NCBI RefSeq assembly: GCF_005696555.1
Contig: NZ_CP040005.1
Coordinates: 806,001 to 870,000, forward strand
Source of the DNA: Actinomyces sp. oral taxon 171 str. F0337
GTDB lineage: Bacteria; Actinomycetota; Actinomycetes; Actinomycetales; Actinomycetaceae
DNA length: 64,000 nt
Direction of reading: 5' to 3'
Position numbers and translations under genes: made by a program
In this document: piece by piece, positions 8,583 through 17,445 of the stretch
Layout: every line of letters starts with the position of its first letter
Position numbering within the stretch: position 1 is the stretch's first letter
The notes under the pieces: generated by a model
Seen by the model: the letters and a program-made list of their open reading frames with translations, nothing else
Database searches by the model: none
What the model was told of the DNA's origin: nothing

Positions 8583-10238
8583 TCAGGAGTAGAGCTTCTC
8601 CATCTCGACCTCGATCTCCTCCAGGGACTTGTCCTTGGTCTCCGGCATGATCTTGAACAGGACGACGGCGACGACCAGGTTGAGCACGCCGTAGATGGTG
8701 TAGGTGATACCGCCACCCAGCGTCTCCATCATGGGCGGGAAGGTCCAGGTGATGATGGCGTTGGCGGTCCACATGCAGAAGATCGCCGTGCCGTTCATGA
8801 TGCCGCGGACATTGGCCGGGAAGATCTCACCCATCATCGTCCACACGATCGTGCCGTTGGAGGACTGCACGATGAGCATGAAGACGGACATGAGTCCCAG
8901 GATGAGGTAGGCGGCCCAGGCGGGTGGAGTGGTGTGGTTGGCCATGTGCGGGGCGATGAAGAACTGGAAGGTCGCTGCGATGCCCAGGAGGGTGATACCC
9001 ACGCCGATGACGTCGCCGATGAGCACCTGGCGGCGCCGGAACTTCAGGATGAGCCAGATGCCGATGGCGGAGCCGATGACCGACATGACGCCGTTGGCCA
9101 CCTGTGCGGTGATGGATGCCGAGGTGGACATGCCGGCGTACTCCAGCACCTTGGGGGCGTAGTACATGACGGTGTTGACGCCGGTGGTCTGGTTGACCAC
9201 GGCCAGGAAGATGCCGACCAGCAGCAGCTTGCGCAGCCAGGGCGTGGCCATGACGTGGCTGAAGCCCTTGCGCTGGGACTCCTCGTCCTTCTCGTGCTGG
9301 CGGGCCTCGACCATCTCCATGATCTCGTCCTCGATGGAGCCGTCCTTCTCCGGGACACGCACGCGCTTGAGGGAGCCGATGGCGTCGTAGAGGCGCTCCT
9401 TGGCCAGGTACCAGCGCGAGGACTCGGGCATGAGGCGGATACCGATCCACAGGGCCACGGCCGGGATGGAGCACAGGACCAGCATGTAGCGCCAGGCCTC
9501 GCCGTTACCGGCGCTGATGCTGAGCTGGTCGAGGAAGGCGTGGTACTCGTCCGCGCTCATCGGGCCGCCCTTGGAGGCCTGGAGCTTGGCGATCTCGTCG
9601 AAGGCGTAGCTGTTCGGGGCGAAGCGTCCGCTGGGGTCCTCGGCGATGGTGATCATCGGGCCGCCCTGGAGGGAGTTGATGATGGCGTTCATCGAGAAGG
9701 CGAGCAGCTGTCCGGTGACGATCATGAGCTGGTCGATGGCCACGATGGAGCCGCGAATGCGTTTGGGGGCCGTTTCCGCCAGGTAGACGGGGACCGTCGC
9801 GGAGGCGGCTCCGACGGCGAAGCCCAGGACGACGCGGAAGGGGTACATGACCCAGACGTTGGGGGCGAACGTGGTGCCGAGCGCGCCGACGAAGAACAGG
9901 AAGGCCAGGAAGGTGATGTTGTGGCGCCGGCCCCAGCGGTCCGACATGAGTCCGCCCAGCAGCGCGCCCAGCGCCGCTCCGACCAGCAGGGTGCCGCCGA
10001 TGGCTCCTTCCTCGAAGGAGGTCAGCTGGAGGCCCTTGGCGTCGAAGGGCATGTACATGTACGGCAGGGCGCCGGAGATGACGCCGGTGTCGTATCCGAA
10101 GAGCAGTGAGCCGAGCGTGGCCACGGCGGCGATGGCGATGACGCCGCGGTGCTTGCCCGAAGGCGGTGTGTCGGCCACTGCCTTGGTGAGCTCTTCCCTG
10201 GTGAGTCCACGCAGGGACGTCGTGACTCCCTGAGACAT
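8583..10238 (-). CDS. MFS sugar porter, inositol/sugar:proton symporter type
   Basis: A 551-residue major facilitator of the sugar porter family with 12 predicted membrane segments. Diagnostic motifs are LLFGYDTGVISGALPYM in helix 1, GGLMSDRWGRRHN after helix 2, PVYLAETAPKRIRGS, PESSRWYLAKE in the central loop, QTTGVNTVMYYAPKVL in helix 7 and the C-terminal PETKDKSLEEIE. It is a clear paralogue of the transporter at 27846-29462. It imports a sugar or cyclitol with protons across the cytoplasmic membrane. ATG 10238 follows an AGAGGAG site. It is transcribed after the oxidoreductase at 10334-11530 (95-bp gap), so the substrate of that enzyme may be its cargo. Confidence 0.88.
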   Translation of the reverse strand: MSQGVTTSLRGLTREELTKAVADTPPSGKHRGVIAIAAVATLGSLLFGYDTGVISGALPYMYMPFDAKGLQLTSFEEGAIGGTLLVGAALGALLGGLMSDRWGRRHNITFLAFLFFVGALGTTFAPNVWVMYPFRVVLGFAVGAASATVPVYLAETAPKRIRGSIVAIDQLMIVTGQLLAFSMNAIINSLQGGPMITIAEDPSGRFAPNSYAFDEIAKLQASKGGPMSADEYHAFLDQLSISAGNGEAWRYMLVLCSIPAVALWIGIRLMPESSRWYLAKERLYDAIGSLKRVRVPEKDGSIEDEIMEMVEARQHEKDEESQRKGFSHVMATPWLRKLLLVGIFLAVVNQTTGVNTVMYYAPKVLEYAGMSTSASITAQVANGVMSVIGSAIGIWLILKFRRRQVLIGDVIGVGITLLGIAATFQFFIAPHMANHTTPPAWAAYLILGLMSVFMLIVQSSNGTIVWTMMGEIFPANVRGIMNGTAIFCMWTANAIITWTFPPMMETLGGGITYTIYGVLNLVVAVVLFKIMPETKDKSLEEIEVEMEKLYS

Positions 10239-10333
10239 AGGGGGTCTCCTCTCAGTCCTGCGGCGACGATGCCGCAGGGGTTGTTGTGATGGGTGGGTGG
10301 TGGAGTGAAGAGAAAGGTGAGGCTCGACGCGGC

Positions 10334-11530
10334 TCAGGCGTCGAAGGTGGTGCGTCCTTCGACGCGGGGGACCTCGTGCCACTGGCCGTCGGCCGCCGAG
10401 GCGACAACGGCCTCGTCGACCTCCGCGGCGCACCAGGCGTCGGCGGCCGAGGGGGCCACCTGCTTGCCGGTGAGGATGGACTCGATGAACTGTGCGGCCT
10501 CGATGGCCTTCATGTCGTCGAAGCCCATGGAGGTGCCGATGGCGGGCTGGAAGCGCTGCCACTGGCCCCACTGGGGGCCGGCCATGGCGCGGGTGTAACC
10601 GTGGGAGGCGCCGCCGTCGAGCACGGGGCAGATCTCCAGCTCGTTGAGGCGCTCGAAGTTCCACCGGGCCGAGCCCTTCGTGCCGTAGACCTCGACGACG
10701 TACTCGGCGCGCGGTCCCACGCTGACGAGGGAGGACTCCATGGTCCCCACGGTGCCGTTCTCGAAGCGCACGAGCATGGAGACGTAGTCCTCGTTCTCCA
10801 CCGGGCCCACCTCGTCGCCGATCTCGAATCCCGAGTGGCCGATACCCATCTTGGTGGGGATGGGGCGCTCAGTGATGAAGGTGTCGGTGACCGCGGTGAC
10901 CGAGGAGATGCGACCCACGATGTACTGGGCCAGGTCCGCCCCGTGGCTCATGAGGTCGGGCACGACGCCGGCCCCGGCCTTCTCCTTCGAGGCCCGCCAG
11001 GTCAGGGGGCCCATGGGGGAGGAGTTGTAGTCGGCGATGAACCACACGCGCACGTTCGTGATCCGTCCCAGCTCGCCGCCGCGCACCAGGGAGCGCAGGT
11101 ACTCAATGGCCGGGGTGTGGCGGTAGTTGAAGCCAACGGCGGTCGTCAGTCCCGCCTTCTCGGCGGCCTGAGCGATCTCCCGGGACTGCGCGGCGCTGAC
11201 CCCCATGGGCTTCTCGATCCAGAAGGGCTTGCCGGCCTCGATGGCCGCCATGGCCATCTCGTGGTGGAGGAAGTTGGGGGCGCAGATGGAGACGGCCTCC
11301 ACCTCGGGGTCGGCCAGCAGGTCGCGGTAGTCGGCGTAGGCGCGCTCGAAGCCCAGGTTGTCCACCGCCTCCTGGCGCACCTCGTCCACTGGGTCGGCGG
11401 CGGCGACCAGGCGCGGGACTACTTCCAGCTCGGGGAAGCGCTCGGCGATGGCGCGGTAGCTGCGGGAGTGAAGCCGTCCCATCCAGCCCAGGGAGATGAC
11501 TCCGATACCCAGTATTCTCTTGTCGGTCAT
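10334..11530 (-). CDS. Gfo/Idh/MocA-family oxidoreductase
   Basis: A 398-residue NAD(P)-dependent dehydrogenase. The Rossmann start is IGVISLGWMGRLHSRSYRA, the EKP motif is FWIEKPMGVS, and DLMSHGADLAQYIVG carries the usual active-site His region; VVEVYGTKGSARW marks the C-terminal domain. It is related to the oxidoreductase at 4660 but clearly diverged. ATG 11530 has AAGGA upstream; a longer frame to 11632 would run through an inverted repeat and is rejected. It is the first gene of an oxidoreductase-transporter unit under an IolR-type operator at 11639-11652. The substrate is not known; a sugar, cyclitol or glycoside is likely. Confidence 0.85.
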   Translation of the reverse strand: MTDKRILGIGVISLGWMGRLHSRSYRAIAERFPELEVVPRLVAAADPVDEVRQEAVDNLGFERAYADYRDLLADPEVEAVSICAPNFLHHEMAMAAIEAGKPFWIEKPMGVSAAQSREIAQAAEKAGLTTAVGFNYRHTPAIEYLRSLVRGGELGRITNVRVWFIADYNSSPMGPLTWRASKEKAGAGVVPDLMSHGADLAQYIVGRISSVTAVTDTFITERPIPTKMGIGHSGFEIGDEVGPVENEDYVSMLVRFENGTVGTMESSLVSVGPRAEYVVEVYGTKGSARWNFERLNELEICPVLDGGASHGYTRAMAGPQWGQWQRFQPAIGTSMGFDDMKAIEAAQFIESILTGKQVAPSAADAWCAAEVDEAVVASAADGQWHEVPRVEGRTTFDA

Positions 11531-11541
11531 TACGGTCCTTC

Positions 11542-11557
11542 CCGACAACATTGTCGG
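11542..11557. promoter_or_regulatory. Inverted GACAA/TTGTC repeat near the start of the 10334 gene
   Basis: CCGACAA-CA-TTGTCGG is a 7+7 inverted repeat with a 2-base spacer, 12 bp upstream of ATG 11530. The arms are the IolR-type half-sites in the opposite orientation. It could be a second operator or an mRNA hairpin next to the ribosome site. Confidence 0.45.
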
Positions 11558-11638
11558 CTGCTGCGTGTGTGGAAGTGCGTCCGGAAGCCCCAGGAAGCAC
11601 CTGTCGTTAATGACGTCACAGGAAGATATCAAAGCACC

Positions 11639-11652
11639 TTTGTCCTGACAAG
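11639..11652. promoter_or_regulatory. IolR-type operator, oxidoreductase-transporter unit
   Basis: TTTGTCCTGACAAG is identical to the site in front of iolE. It lies 109 bp upstream of ATG 11530 in the divergent region shared with the LacI gene at 11812. Confidence 0.75.
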
Positions 11653-11811
11653 AGGGGAATATGAGGTCTGATGACCGCCCTGAGCAGGGACTACTTGCTC
11701 GCCAGCGTTGTCAGATAAGATGCTCTCGACTGGTGTCCAACGATGGACCCCGGTTCCCGCGGATCATGCAGGTTCGCGAGGCACAACGGCGTGGAAAGGG
11801 AGACGTCTGCC

Positions 11812-12891
11812 GTGAAAGGACCTCGAGGACGAGGTGGGCGGGTCACGATCAGGACCGTCGCCGAGCGAGCCGGCCGCTCCATCTCCACTGTCTCGGCGGC
11901 TCTCAACGGCTCCGACGGCGTCTCTGAGAAGACCCGTGGCGAGATCCTGCGCATCGCCGCCGAGCTCGGCTACCAGGCGGACCCGCGCGCCCAGTTCCTG
12001 CGCCGCAGCCACACCGGACTCATCGGTGCCAGCTTCGCCATCGGGCAGGCCTACCAGGGACTCATCGTGGACGGGCTCTTCCAGGCGGCCTCCGCTCTGG
12101 AGCACGCACTGGTGCTGGCCACCTCCACCCCGCACCGCGATGTGACTGACGGGCTTCGCTCCCTGCTGCTCCAGCGCTGCGAGGGCCTCATCCTCGTCGA
12201 CCCCGACCTCTCCGTGGACGCCCTGGCCCGCATCGTGGACCGCCCCCCGGCGGTTCTCATTGGCACCAGTATCGAGCTGGAGGATGTCGATGAGGTCCAC
12301 TCCCGCGACGACGTCGGCATCCAGATGCTCGTCGATCACCTGATCGACACCGGGCGCCGCCGCATCACCCACGTGGACGGCGGGCGGGAGACCGCCGCAG
12401 GGAGACGGATCGAGAGATTCGGCCAGGCCATGGAGAGCCGGGGCCTGGGGAGAGACGTGCGGGTGGTGCCCGGGGGAGGCGATGAGGACAGCGGCGCCAG
12501 GGCGGTCCGCCACCTCGTCCGGGCCGGTGAGCTCCCCGAGGCGCTTCTGTGCTTCAACGACCACTGCGCCGTCGGAGCCCTCATGGAGCTGCGCCGTCAG
12601 GGGGTGCGGGTGCCGCAGGACCTGGCCGTCACCGGCTACGACGGCATCCCGGTCACGGCGGCCTCGGCCTTCTCCCTGACCACGGTGCGCCAGGATGCCA
12701 GCCTCATCGCCGAGGTGGCGGTGCGGGCGCTGCTGGCCCGGATGCACCCGGACCAGGACAGTCACATCCCGGCGGAGGTGGCCGGTGCGGACCGGCCTCT
12801 GGGTGGTCGCCTCTTCCGGGTGATGCCTGAGCTTGTTGTCCGCGACACGACTGCCCCGCCGTGTGAACGCCGGGACAAGGCCCGCGCCTGA
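11812..12891 (+). CDS. LacI-family transcriptional regulator
   Basis: A 359-residue regulator. The helix-turn-helix is seen in TIRTVAERAGRSISTVSAALNG (residues about 11-32, quoted in part) and the hinge in GYQADPRAQFLRR. The sensor domain begins at TGLIGASFAIGQAYQG and includes LCFNDHCAVGALMEL and VTGYDGIPVT. GTG 11812 is preferred, because AAGGGAG lies nine bases upstream. It is divergent from the oxidoreductase/transporter operon at 8583-11530 and upstream of the aldose epimerase gene at 12989. It may be a specific regulator of either unit; its operator is not identified. A possible promoter has TTGCTC near 11695 and TAAGAT at 11716-11721, with a short spacer. Confidence 0.82.
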   Translation: MKGPRGRGGRVTIRTVAERAGRSISTVSAALNGSDGVSEKTRGEILRIAAELGYQADPRAQFLRRSHTGLIGASFAIGQAYQGLIVDGLFQAASALEHALVLATSTPHRDVTDGLRSLLLQRCEGLILVDPDLSVDALARIVDRPPAVLIGTSIELEDVDEVHSRDDVGIQMLVDHLIDTGRRRITHVDGGRETAAGRRIERFGQAMESRGLGRDVRVVPGGGDEDSGARAVRHLVRAGELPEALLCFNDHCAVGALMELRRQGVRVPQDLAVTGYDGIPVTAASAFSLTTVRQDASLIAEVAVRALLARMHPDQDSHIPAEVAGADRPLGGRLFRVMPELVVRDTTAPPCERRDKARA

Positions 12892-12988
12892 TGCGGCACG
12901 TGGCGTACGGTGAACCTCGCCGAGGAAGCCACAACCGAGGAACCGAGGGGCTCACGCCCCGCACACTGGGACAGGAACCAGATCAACC

Positions 12989-13951
12989 ATGATTAACGGA
13001 GAACTCATCGACCTGGTCGTCGGCGACTACGAGGCGCGTATCGCCTCGTCGGGAGCCATGCTCGTTCACCTGCGTCGCCAGGGGCGCGACCTCATCATGC
13101 CCTTCGATGCCGAGGCCATGCTGCCCGCCGGCTGGCAGGGCAAGACCCTGCTGCCGTGGGCCAACCGCATCGCCGGGTCCCGCTACGGCTATGTCGGCAC
13201 CGAGTTCCTCGTGGGCTGCAACGAGCCGGCCAGCGGCTCGGCCCTCCACGGCCTGGCCGGCTGGATGGACTGGCAGGTCGCCGACGACGACCCCTCCGGC
13301 CCCGACGACGGCGCCCCCCGCAGCCGGGTCGTCCTGGAGCTGAGCCTGCTGGCCTCCTACGGCTACCCCTGGAGCCTGGAGGCCAGTGCCTGCTTCGAGC
13401 TCGACGCCGAGCGCGGACTGAGTGTCACGGTGACCGCCACCAACATCGGTGCGGCCCGTCCCGCCCCGCCGGTCCCCGGTGCGCCGGAGGCCGGGGGTGA
13501 GCCCGCCCCCGCTCCCTACGGTGTCTCCTGCCACCCCTACCTGACGCGCTCGGCCCCCTTGGACGACTGTGTCCTGACCATCCCGGCGGCCGAGGTCCTC
13601 GACGTCGACGAGCGCATGGCGCCCACGCACCGGCGCAGCGTGGAGGGCACCGACTGGGACTGGCGCGAGGGTCGGCTCGTCGGGGACACCCAGACGGACA
13701 ACGCCTACACCGCTCTGCCCGAGGGGGCATGGGAGGTGAGCCTGCGCGGCGGGCAGGGGAACCGCGCCGTCGTCATGAGCTCGGATGTCCCCTGGGTGCA
13801 GGCCTACACCGCCGACGAGCTCGGTCGCCCCGGCGTGGCCGTTGAGCCCATGACCTGCCCGCCCAACGCCTTCAACAGCGGTGAGGACCTCATCTTCCTG
13901 GCGGTGGGGCAGTCCCACTCCTTCACCTACCGCCTGTACGAGGAGGACTGA
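12989..13951 (+). CDS. Aldose 1-epimerase family protein
   Basis: A 320-residue galactose-mutarotase-like protein. Family marks are LLPWANRIAGSRYGY near residue 50, SALHGLAGW with the active-site-type His near residue 85, GVSCHPYLT with a second His near residue 175, and VAVEPMTCPPNAFNSG containing the likely catalytic Glu near residue 290. It interconverts alpha and beta anomers of an aldose in the cytoplasm. It lies 97 bp downstream of the LacI gene and ends before a strong terminator. A mutarotase next to sugar dehydrogenases suggests that a reducing sugar is also processed by this cluster. Start ATG 12989 is the first codon of the conserved region. Confidence 0.82.
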   Translation: MINGELIDLVVGDYEARIASSGAMLVHLRRQGRDLIMPFDAEAMLPAGWQGKTLLPWANRIAGSRYGYVGTEFLVGCNEPASGSALHGLAGWMDWQVADDDPSGPDDGAPRSRVVLELSLLASYGYPWSLEASACFELDAERGLSVTVTATNIGAARPAPPVPGAPEAGGEPAPAPYGVSCHPYLTRSAPLDDCVLTIPAAEVLDVDERMAPTHRRSVEGTDWDWREGRLVGDTQTDNAYTALPEGAWEVSLRGGQGNRAVVMSSDVPWVQAYTADELGRPGVAVEPMTCPPNAFNSGEDLIFLAVGQSHSFTYRLYEED

Positions 13952-13992
13952 GCGCGCAAGCGGCGTGCTGAGCCTGCAGGCGCGACAACGTA

Positions 13993-14034
13993 CGGTGGGC
14001 GTCGTCGAGCATTCCGTCTCGACGACGCCCACCG
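13993..14034. terminator. Bidirectional terminator between convergent genes
   Basis: A 17-bp perfect stem (13993-14009 with 14018-14034) with an 8-base loop sits between the epimerase gene (plus) and the iolG-like gene (minus). Confidence 0.85.
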
Positions 14035-14054
14035 CGCGTCAGAGGGGGCGGTGC

Positions 14055-15044
14055 TCAGCTCAGACGCACCGGCTGTCCGGAGTGGGCCGACTCCGTGGCG
14101 GCCTCGGCCAGGCGCAGGGCCGCGATGGCGTCCTCGATGCCGGTGGGGGGCGTGGTGCCGGCCTCGACGGCCTCGATGAAGGCGCTCAGCTCGATGCGGT
14201 AGGCGTCGGCGTAGCGCTCCAGGAAGAAGTCGAGGTAGGGCTCCTGGGCGTCGGTGACCTCGCCGTTGGACAGGCGCACCGTGGTGGCGCGGATGTTCTC
14301 TGCGAACAGGGCGCCCTCGCGGCCCGAGGCCTCGAGGCGCTGGTCGTAGCCGGAGGAGCAGTGGCGGTTGTTGATGATCGTGGCCACGGCGCCCGAGGCG
14401 GCCTTGAGGGTGACGACGGCGGCGTCGAAGTCGCCGGTGTCCTTCAGGGACGGGTCGAGGTTCTGCCCGGCGGCGTAGACCTCCTCGATCTCGCCCAGGA
14501 AGAAGCGGGCGGTGTCGAAGTCGTGGATGGTCATGTCGCGGAAGATGCCGCCGGAGACCTTGATGTACTCCGCCGGCGGGGCGGCCGGGTCGCGGCTGAT
14601 GATGGTCAGCTGCTCGATATCGCCGATCCTGCCGGCCTCGACCGCGGCGCGGGCGGCGGCGAAGCTGGGGTCGAAGCGGCGGTTGAAGCCGAACATGACG
14701 GGGACCTTGACGGCGTCGAGCTCGGCCTGGGCGGCCTCGACGTCCTTCATGTCCAGAGCGATCGGCTTCTCGCACAGCACCGCCTTGCCCGCCTTGGCGG
14801 CGGCCAGCAGGTGGGGGATGTGCAGCGGCGTGGGGGAGCCGACGATGACGGCGTCGATCTCGGGGTCGGCGAAGACCTCCTCGGCGTCCTTGCATGACCG
14901 GGCCCCGTAGGTGGCGGCGAGCTTCTCGGCCGCGTCCTCGAAGGGGTCGCAGACCAGGGCGAGCTCGGCCTGGGGGTGGGCGGCGATGGTCTTGGCGTGG
15001 ACGTGGCCGATGCGGCCGGCACCGATGACGGCGATGGAGAGCAT
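14055..15044 (-). CDS. Inositol 2-dehydrogenase-like oxidoreductase
   Basis: A 329-residue Gfo/Idh/MocA protein with the features of the IolG branch: Rossmann start IAVIGAGRIGHVHAKTI, VLCEKPIALD with the catalytic Lys, MFGFNRRFDPSF, and SGGIFRDMTIHDFDTARFFLGE with the Asp/His active-site pair. It probably oxidises myo-inositol or an inositol isomer to a keto-inositol with NAD. It is one of four Gfo/Idh proteins in the cluster and shares the IolG style with the gene at 25505. ATG 15044 has AAGGAG upstream. A terminator (15188-15220) separates it from the transaldolase upstream, so it may have its own promoter; no convincing operator is visible in 15045-15187. Confidence 0.85.
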   Translation of the reverse strand: MLSIAVIGAGRIGHVHAKTIAAHPQAELALVCDPFEDAAEKLAATYGARSCKDAEEVFADPEIDAVIVGSPTPLHIPHLLAAAKAGKAVLCEKPIALDMKDVEAAQAELDAVKVPVMFGFNRRFDPSFAAARAAVEAGRIGDIEQLTIISRDPAAPPAEYIKVSGGIFRDMTIHDFDTARFFLGEIEEVYAAGQNLDPSLKDTGDFDAAVVTLKAASGAVATIINNRHCSSGYDQRLEASGREGALFAENIRATTVRLSNGEVTDAQEPYLDFFLERYADAYRIELSAFIEAVEAGTTPPTGIEDAIAALRLAEAATESAHSGQPVRLS

Positions 15045-15187
15045 CCTTGCTCCTTCTGCGTGTGAGTGGGTGTCTGGGTTGGTGTCTGAACTGTGGACAG
15101 TGGTTGGGGTGGGCGGTTCGAGGGCGCGGAACGTGTGGACATGACCGAACATGCCGTGGACCCGCCCGGCGCGGCGGGTGCCGCTCT

Positions 15188-15220
15188 GGTCGTCCGGGCC
15201 CCACCGGGACCCGGACGACC
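15188..15220 (-). terminator. Hairpin after the transaldolase gene
   Basis: GGTCGTCCGGG pairs perfectly with CCCGGACGACC across an 11-base loop, 15 bp beyond the transaldolase stop codon. Confidence 0.65.
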
Positions 15221-15234
15221 CTGACTGGAGTCGA

Positions 15235-16311
15235 TCAGGGCTGGGGCATGATGACGTCGCGCACCAGGGCGTCCAGGTCGGCGTCGGCCTGGAGGAAGCC
15301 GCGCAGGGTGCGGCGGGTCGCACCGAAGGAGTCGAACTCCTCGGGCGTCATGCCGTCGGGCTCGTAGGCGCGCACGAACTCCGGGATCGACAGGAGCGTC
15401 TCCATGATCTCGGGGGCCACGGGCTCGTCGATGCGCTCCACGACCTTGTAGTCGGAGTCGTTGATGAGCTTCTGCCAGGCGAAGGGCGGGGAGACGACCA
15501 GGTCGCCGCCGACCAGCTCGGACCACTGCAGCACGTTGCGGAAGGCGGCCGACAGCACGCGGGCGCGCAGGCCGCGGGCCTGGAACTCCTGGTAGGCGCG
15601 CTTCAGGGCGGCCACGCCGCCCCACTCCAGGTGACCGGGGTCGATGAAGAGCTTGTCCCGCTTGGCCACGATCTTGAGCCAGTCGTCCAGGCGACCGCCC
15701 ATGAGGGTGACGACCGGGCCCATGGTGGAGACGTCCTTGCCCTCGGCCTCGCGGCGCTTGAGGCCGCGCTCGATGGCCTCACCGGTGGCCACGGCCTGGG
15801 GCACGGAGAAGGAGACGGTGACGTTGACCGACACGCCCCGGTAGGTGGCGTCCTCGATGGCCTCGACGCCCACGGAGGTCGCGGGGATCTTGACGATGAT
15901 GTTCTTGGCCAGGTTGGAGAACTCCTCGGCCTGGTCGGCCAGGGCCTTGGCGCTGCGGGCCAGGCGCGGGTCGGTCTGCATCGACAGGCGGCCGTTGCGT
16001 CCCTTGTGCTCCTCGAAGATGGGCTCGAGCAGCGTGGCGGCCTCGATGCTCATCTCGCGTACGACCTGCCAGCCGATCTCGGACTCGGTGGCCTCGGGCA
16101 TCTCCTCGGCCAGCTCGGCGATGCGGGGGAGCCACACGTCCTTGCGCTGGTTGATGCAGGTGTAGGCGATGGTGGGGTTGCAGGTGGCGCCCACACCGCC
16201 GAAGGAGATGGACTGGCGCAGCTCGTCGGGGTCGGCTGAGTCGTTCCACAGGGCGGTGGGCGTGTTGCGGGCGGCGTCGAGAAGGGGTCCGGGGGTGTAG
16301 TCGATGCTCAT
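15235..16311 (-). CDS. Transaldolase family protein
   Basis: A 358-residue class I aldolase of the transaldolase family. The Schiff-base Lys is seen in NIIVKIPATSVG, and GVSVNVTVSFSVPQA, FGGVGATCNPT and FIDPGHLEWGGVAA fit the barrel. Transaldolases transfer dihydroxyacetone units between sugar phosphates. The protein belongs to a longer divergent group rather than the housekeeping TalB type, so the substrate is uncertain. ATG 16311 has AAAGAGAG upstream; an ATG at 16338 is a possible alternative. An IolR-type operator lies 100 bp upstream, tying it to the inositol regulon. Confidence 0.8.
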   Translation of the reverse strand: MSIDYTPGPLLDAARNTPTALWNDSADPDELRQSISFGGVGATCNPTIAYTCINQRKDVWLPRIAELAEEMPEATESEIGWQVVREMSIEAATLLEPIFEEHKGRNGRLSMQTDPRLARSAKALADQAEEFSNLAKNIIVKIPATSVGVEAIEDATYRGVSVNVTVSFSVPQAVATGEAIERGLKRREAEGKDVSTMGPVVTLMGGRLDDWLKIVAKRDKLFIDPGHLEWGGVAALKRAYQEFQARGLRARVLSAAFRNVLQWSELVGGDLVVSPPFAWQKLINDSDYKVVERIDEPVAPEIMETLLSIPEFVRAYEPDGMTPEEFDSFGATRRTLRGFLQADADLDALVRDVIMPQP

Positions 16312-16410
16312 CGGTTCTGTGCTCTCTTTCGGGTTCATCCGCGCAGGCGTCCTTGCAGCCGCGGTCCGGTAGCCCCTATTGAAGTGCGCTCGACGGCATC
16401 TGTCAATAAA

Positions 16411-16424
16411 ATGTCAGGACAAAG
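16411..16424. promoter_or_regulatory. IolR-type operator upstream of the transaldolase gene
   Basis: ATGTCAGGACAAAG (core TGTCAGGACA at 16412-16421) matches the cluster operator read on the other strand. It lies between the GntR gene and the transaldolase start. Confidence 0.7.
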
Positions 16425-16464
16425 ATTTCTGGGAACGGCGGTGGCCCCGGCGCCGGTGTGAGGG

Positions 16465-17217
16465 CTAGCTGGAGAACAGCGAGGTCTCGAAGGTGTAGCG
16501 CGAGGCGCGGTAGATGTGCTGCCCGTACTCGATGACGCGGCCCGACTGGTCGTAGGTGATGCGGGTGGCGGTCATCAGGGCGGCGCGGCGTCGCTCATGG
16601 AGGAGGTCGGCCTCGCGGGCGGAGGCGTTGCGGGCCCCGATGGTCTGCTTGGCCGCGGTGGGGATGGCGTCCTGGGCGCGCAGCAGGTCGTAGAGGCCCC
16701 CGGTCTCCAGCTCCTCGCGGGTGGGGGCGATGGCCGCCGGCATGAGGTTGGACAGCACCGCGATCGGCTCACCGTCGGCGCAGCGAATGCGGGTGCAGGT
16801 CACGACGGCGGTGCCCTCCTCGACCTCGAGGTGCTCGGCGGCCTCGGCGTCGGCCTCGTGCTCGGTGTAGTCCAGCACGCTCGTGGAGGTCGTGTGGCCG
16901 GCCGCGGACAGGTCCGACAGCAGGCTGGTCAGCTGCATCGGCCGGTGGACGTGCATGGGGGAGACGATCGTGCCCACGCCCCGACGGCGCTTGACCAGGC
17001 CGCGGTCCACCAGGTGCTGAAGGGCCTGGCGCGCTGTGGGGCGGGAGACCTTCAGTCGCTTGGCCATCGAGAGCTCGTCCTCCAGGCGGCTGCCGGCCGG
17101 CAGTGTGCCGTCGAGGATGAGTGAGGCCAGGGGCTCAGAAATTTGCGTGTGCAACGGCGTCTTGGAGTCGCGGTCGATCGTGATGTCGAGGGCGAAAGGG
17201 GATGTTGAATCAGACAT
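16465..17217 (-). CDS. iolR: GntR-family regulator, probable IolR
   Basis: A 250-residue GntR/HutC-type repressor. A winged helix-turn-helix occupies residues about 18-88 (SLILDGTLPAGSRLEDE, SRPTARQALQHLVDRGLVKR) and a UTRA effector domain covers about residues 100-245. It is divergent from iolC, the same arrangement as the GntR-type iolR of Corynebacterium glutamicum. The operators found across the cluster match the KGWCHTRACA motif that I recall for that regulator. ATG 17217 begins just before the conserved part; GTG 17280 would add 21 residues without a ribosome site. The assignment as the regulator of the whole set is inference supported by context and motif. Confidence 0.75.
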   Translation of the reverse strand: MSDSTSPFALDITIDRDSKTPLHTQISEPLASLILDGTLPAGSRLEDELSMAKRLKVSRPTARQALQHLVDRGLVKRRRGVGTIVSPMHVHRPMQLTSLLSDLSAAGHTTSTSVLDYTEHEADAEAAEHLEVEEGTAVVTCTRIRCADGEPIAVLSNLMPAAIAPTREELETGGLYDLLRAQDAIPTAAKQTIGARNASAREADLLHERRRAALMTATRITYDQSGRVIEYGQHIYRASRYTFETSLFSS

Positions 17218-17327
17218 GAGATAGGCCTGTGTCAGACGTGATAATGCCTCGAGCATACGGATGCTGTCTGCTGATGTCACGCACTGTCGTCATCCCGGCG
17301 CCGCTCTTCGGGGAAGTGGGCCCTCAA

Positions 17328-17341
17328 ATGTTCTGACAATT
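17328..17341. promoter_or_regulatory. IolR-type operator between iolR and iolC
   Basis: ATGTTCTGACAATT (core 17329-17338) lies in the divergent region. It overlaps a TTGACC -35-like element at 17344-17349 closely enough to block the iolC promoter, and it could also control the regulator gene itself. Confidence 0.7.
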
Positions 17342-17445
17342 GCTTGACCTGGGGCGGTCCTGTGGGGCAGGCTTCGCAGTGACGCCCGAAGCAGACCTCA
17401 TTCCCGCAGGCCTGCAGGCCCCAAGGATGTGGAGACGCGATCACC

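Noticed and set aside
8577..10109. 510-codon open frame on the plus strand
   Set aside because: It is opposite the sugar porter gene and gives a Gly/His/Asp-rich translation without any domain.
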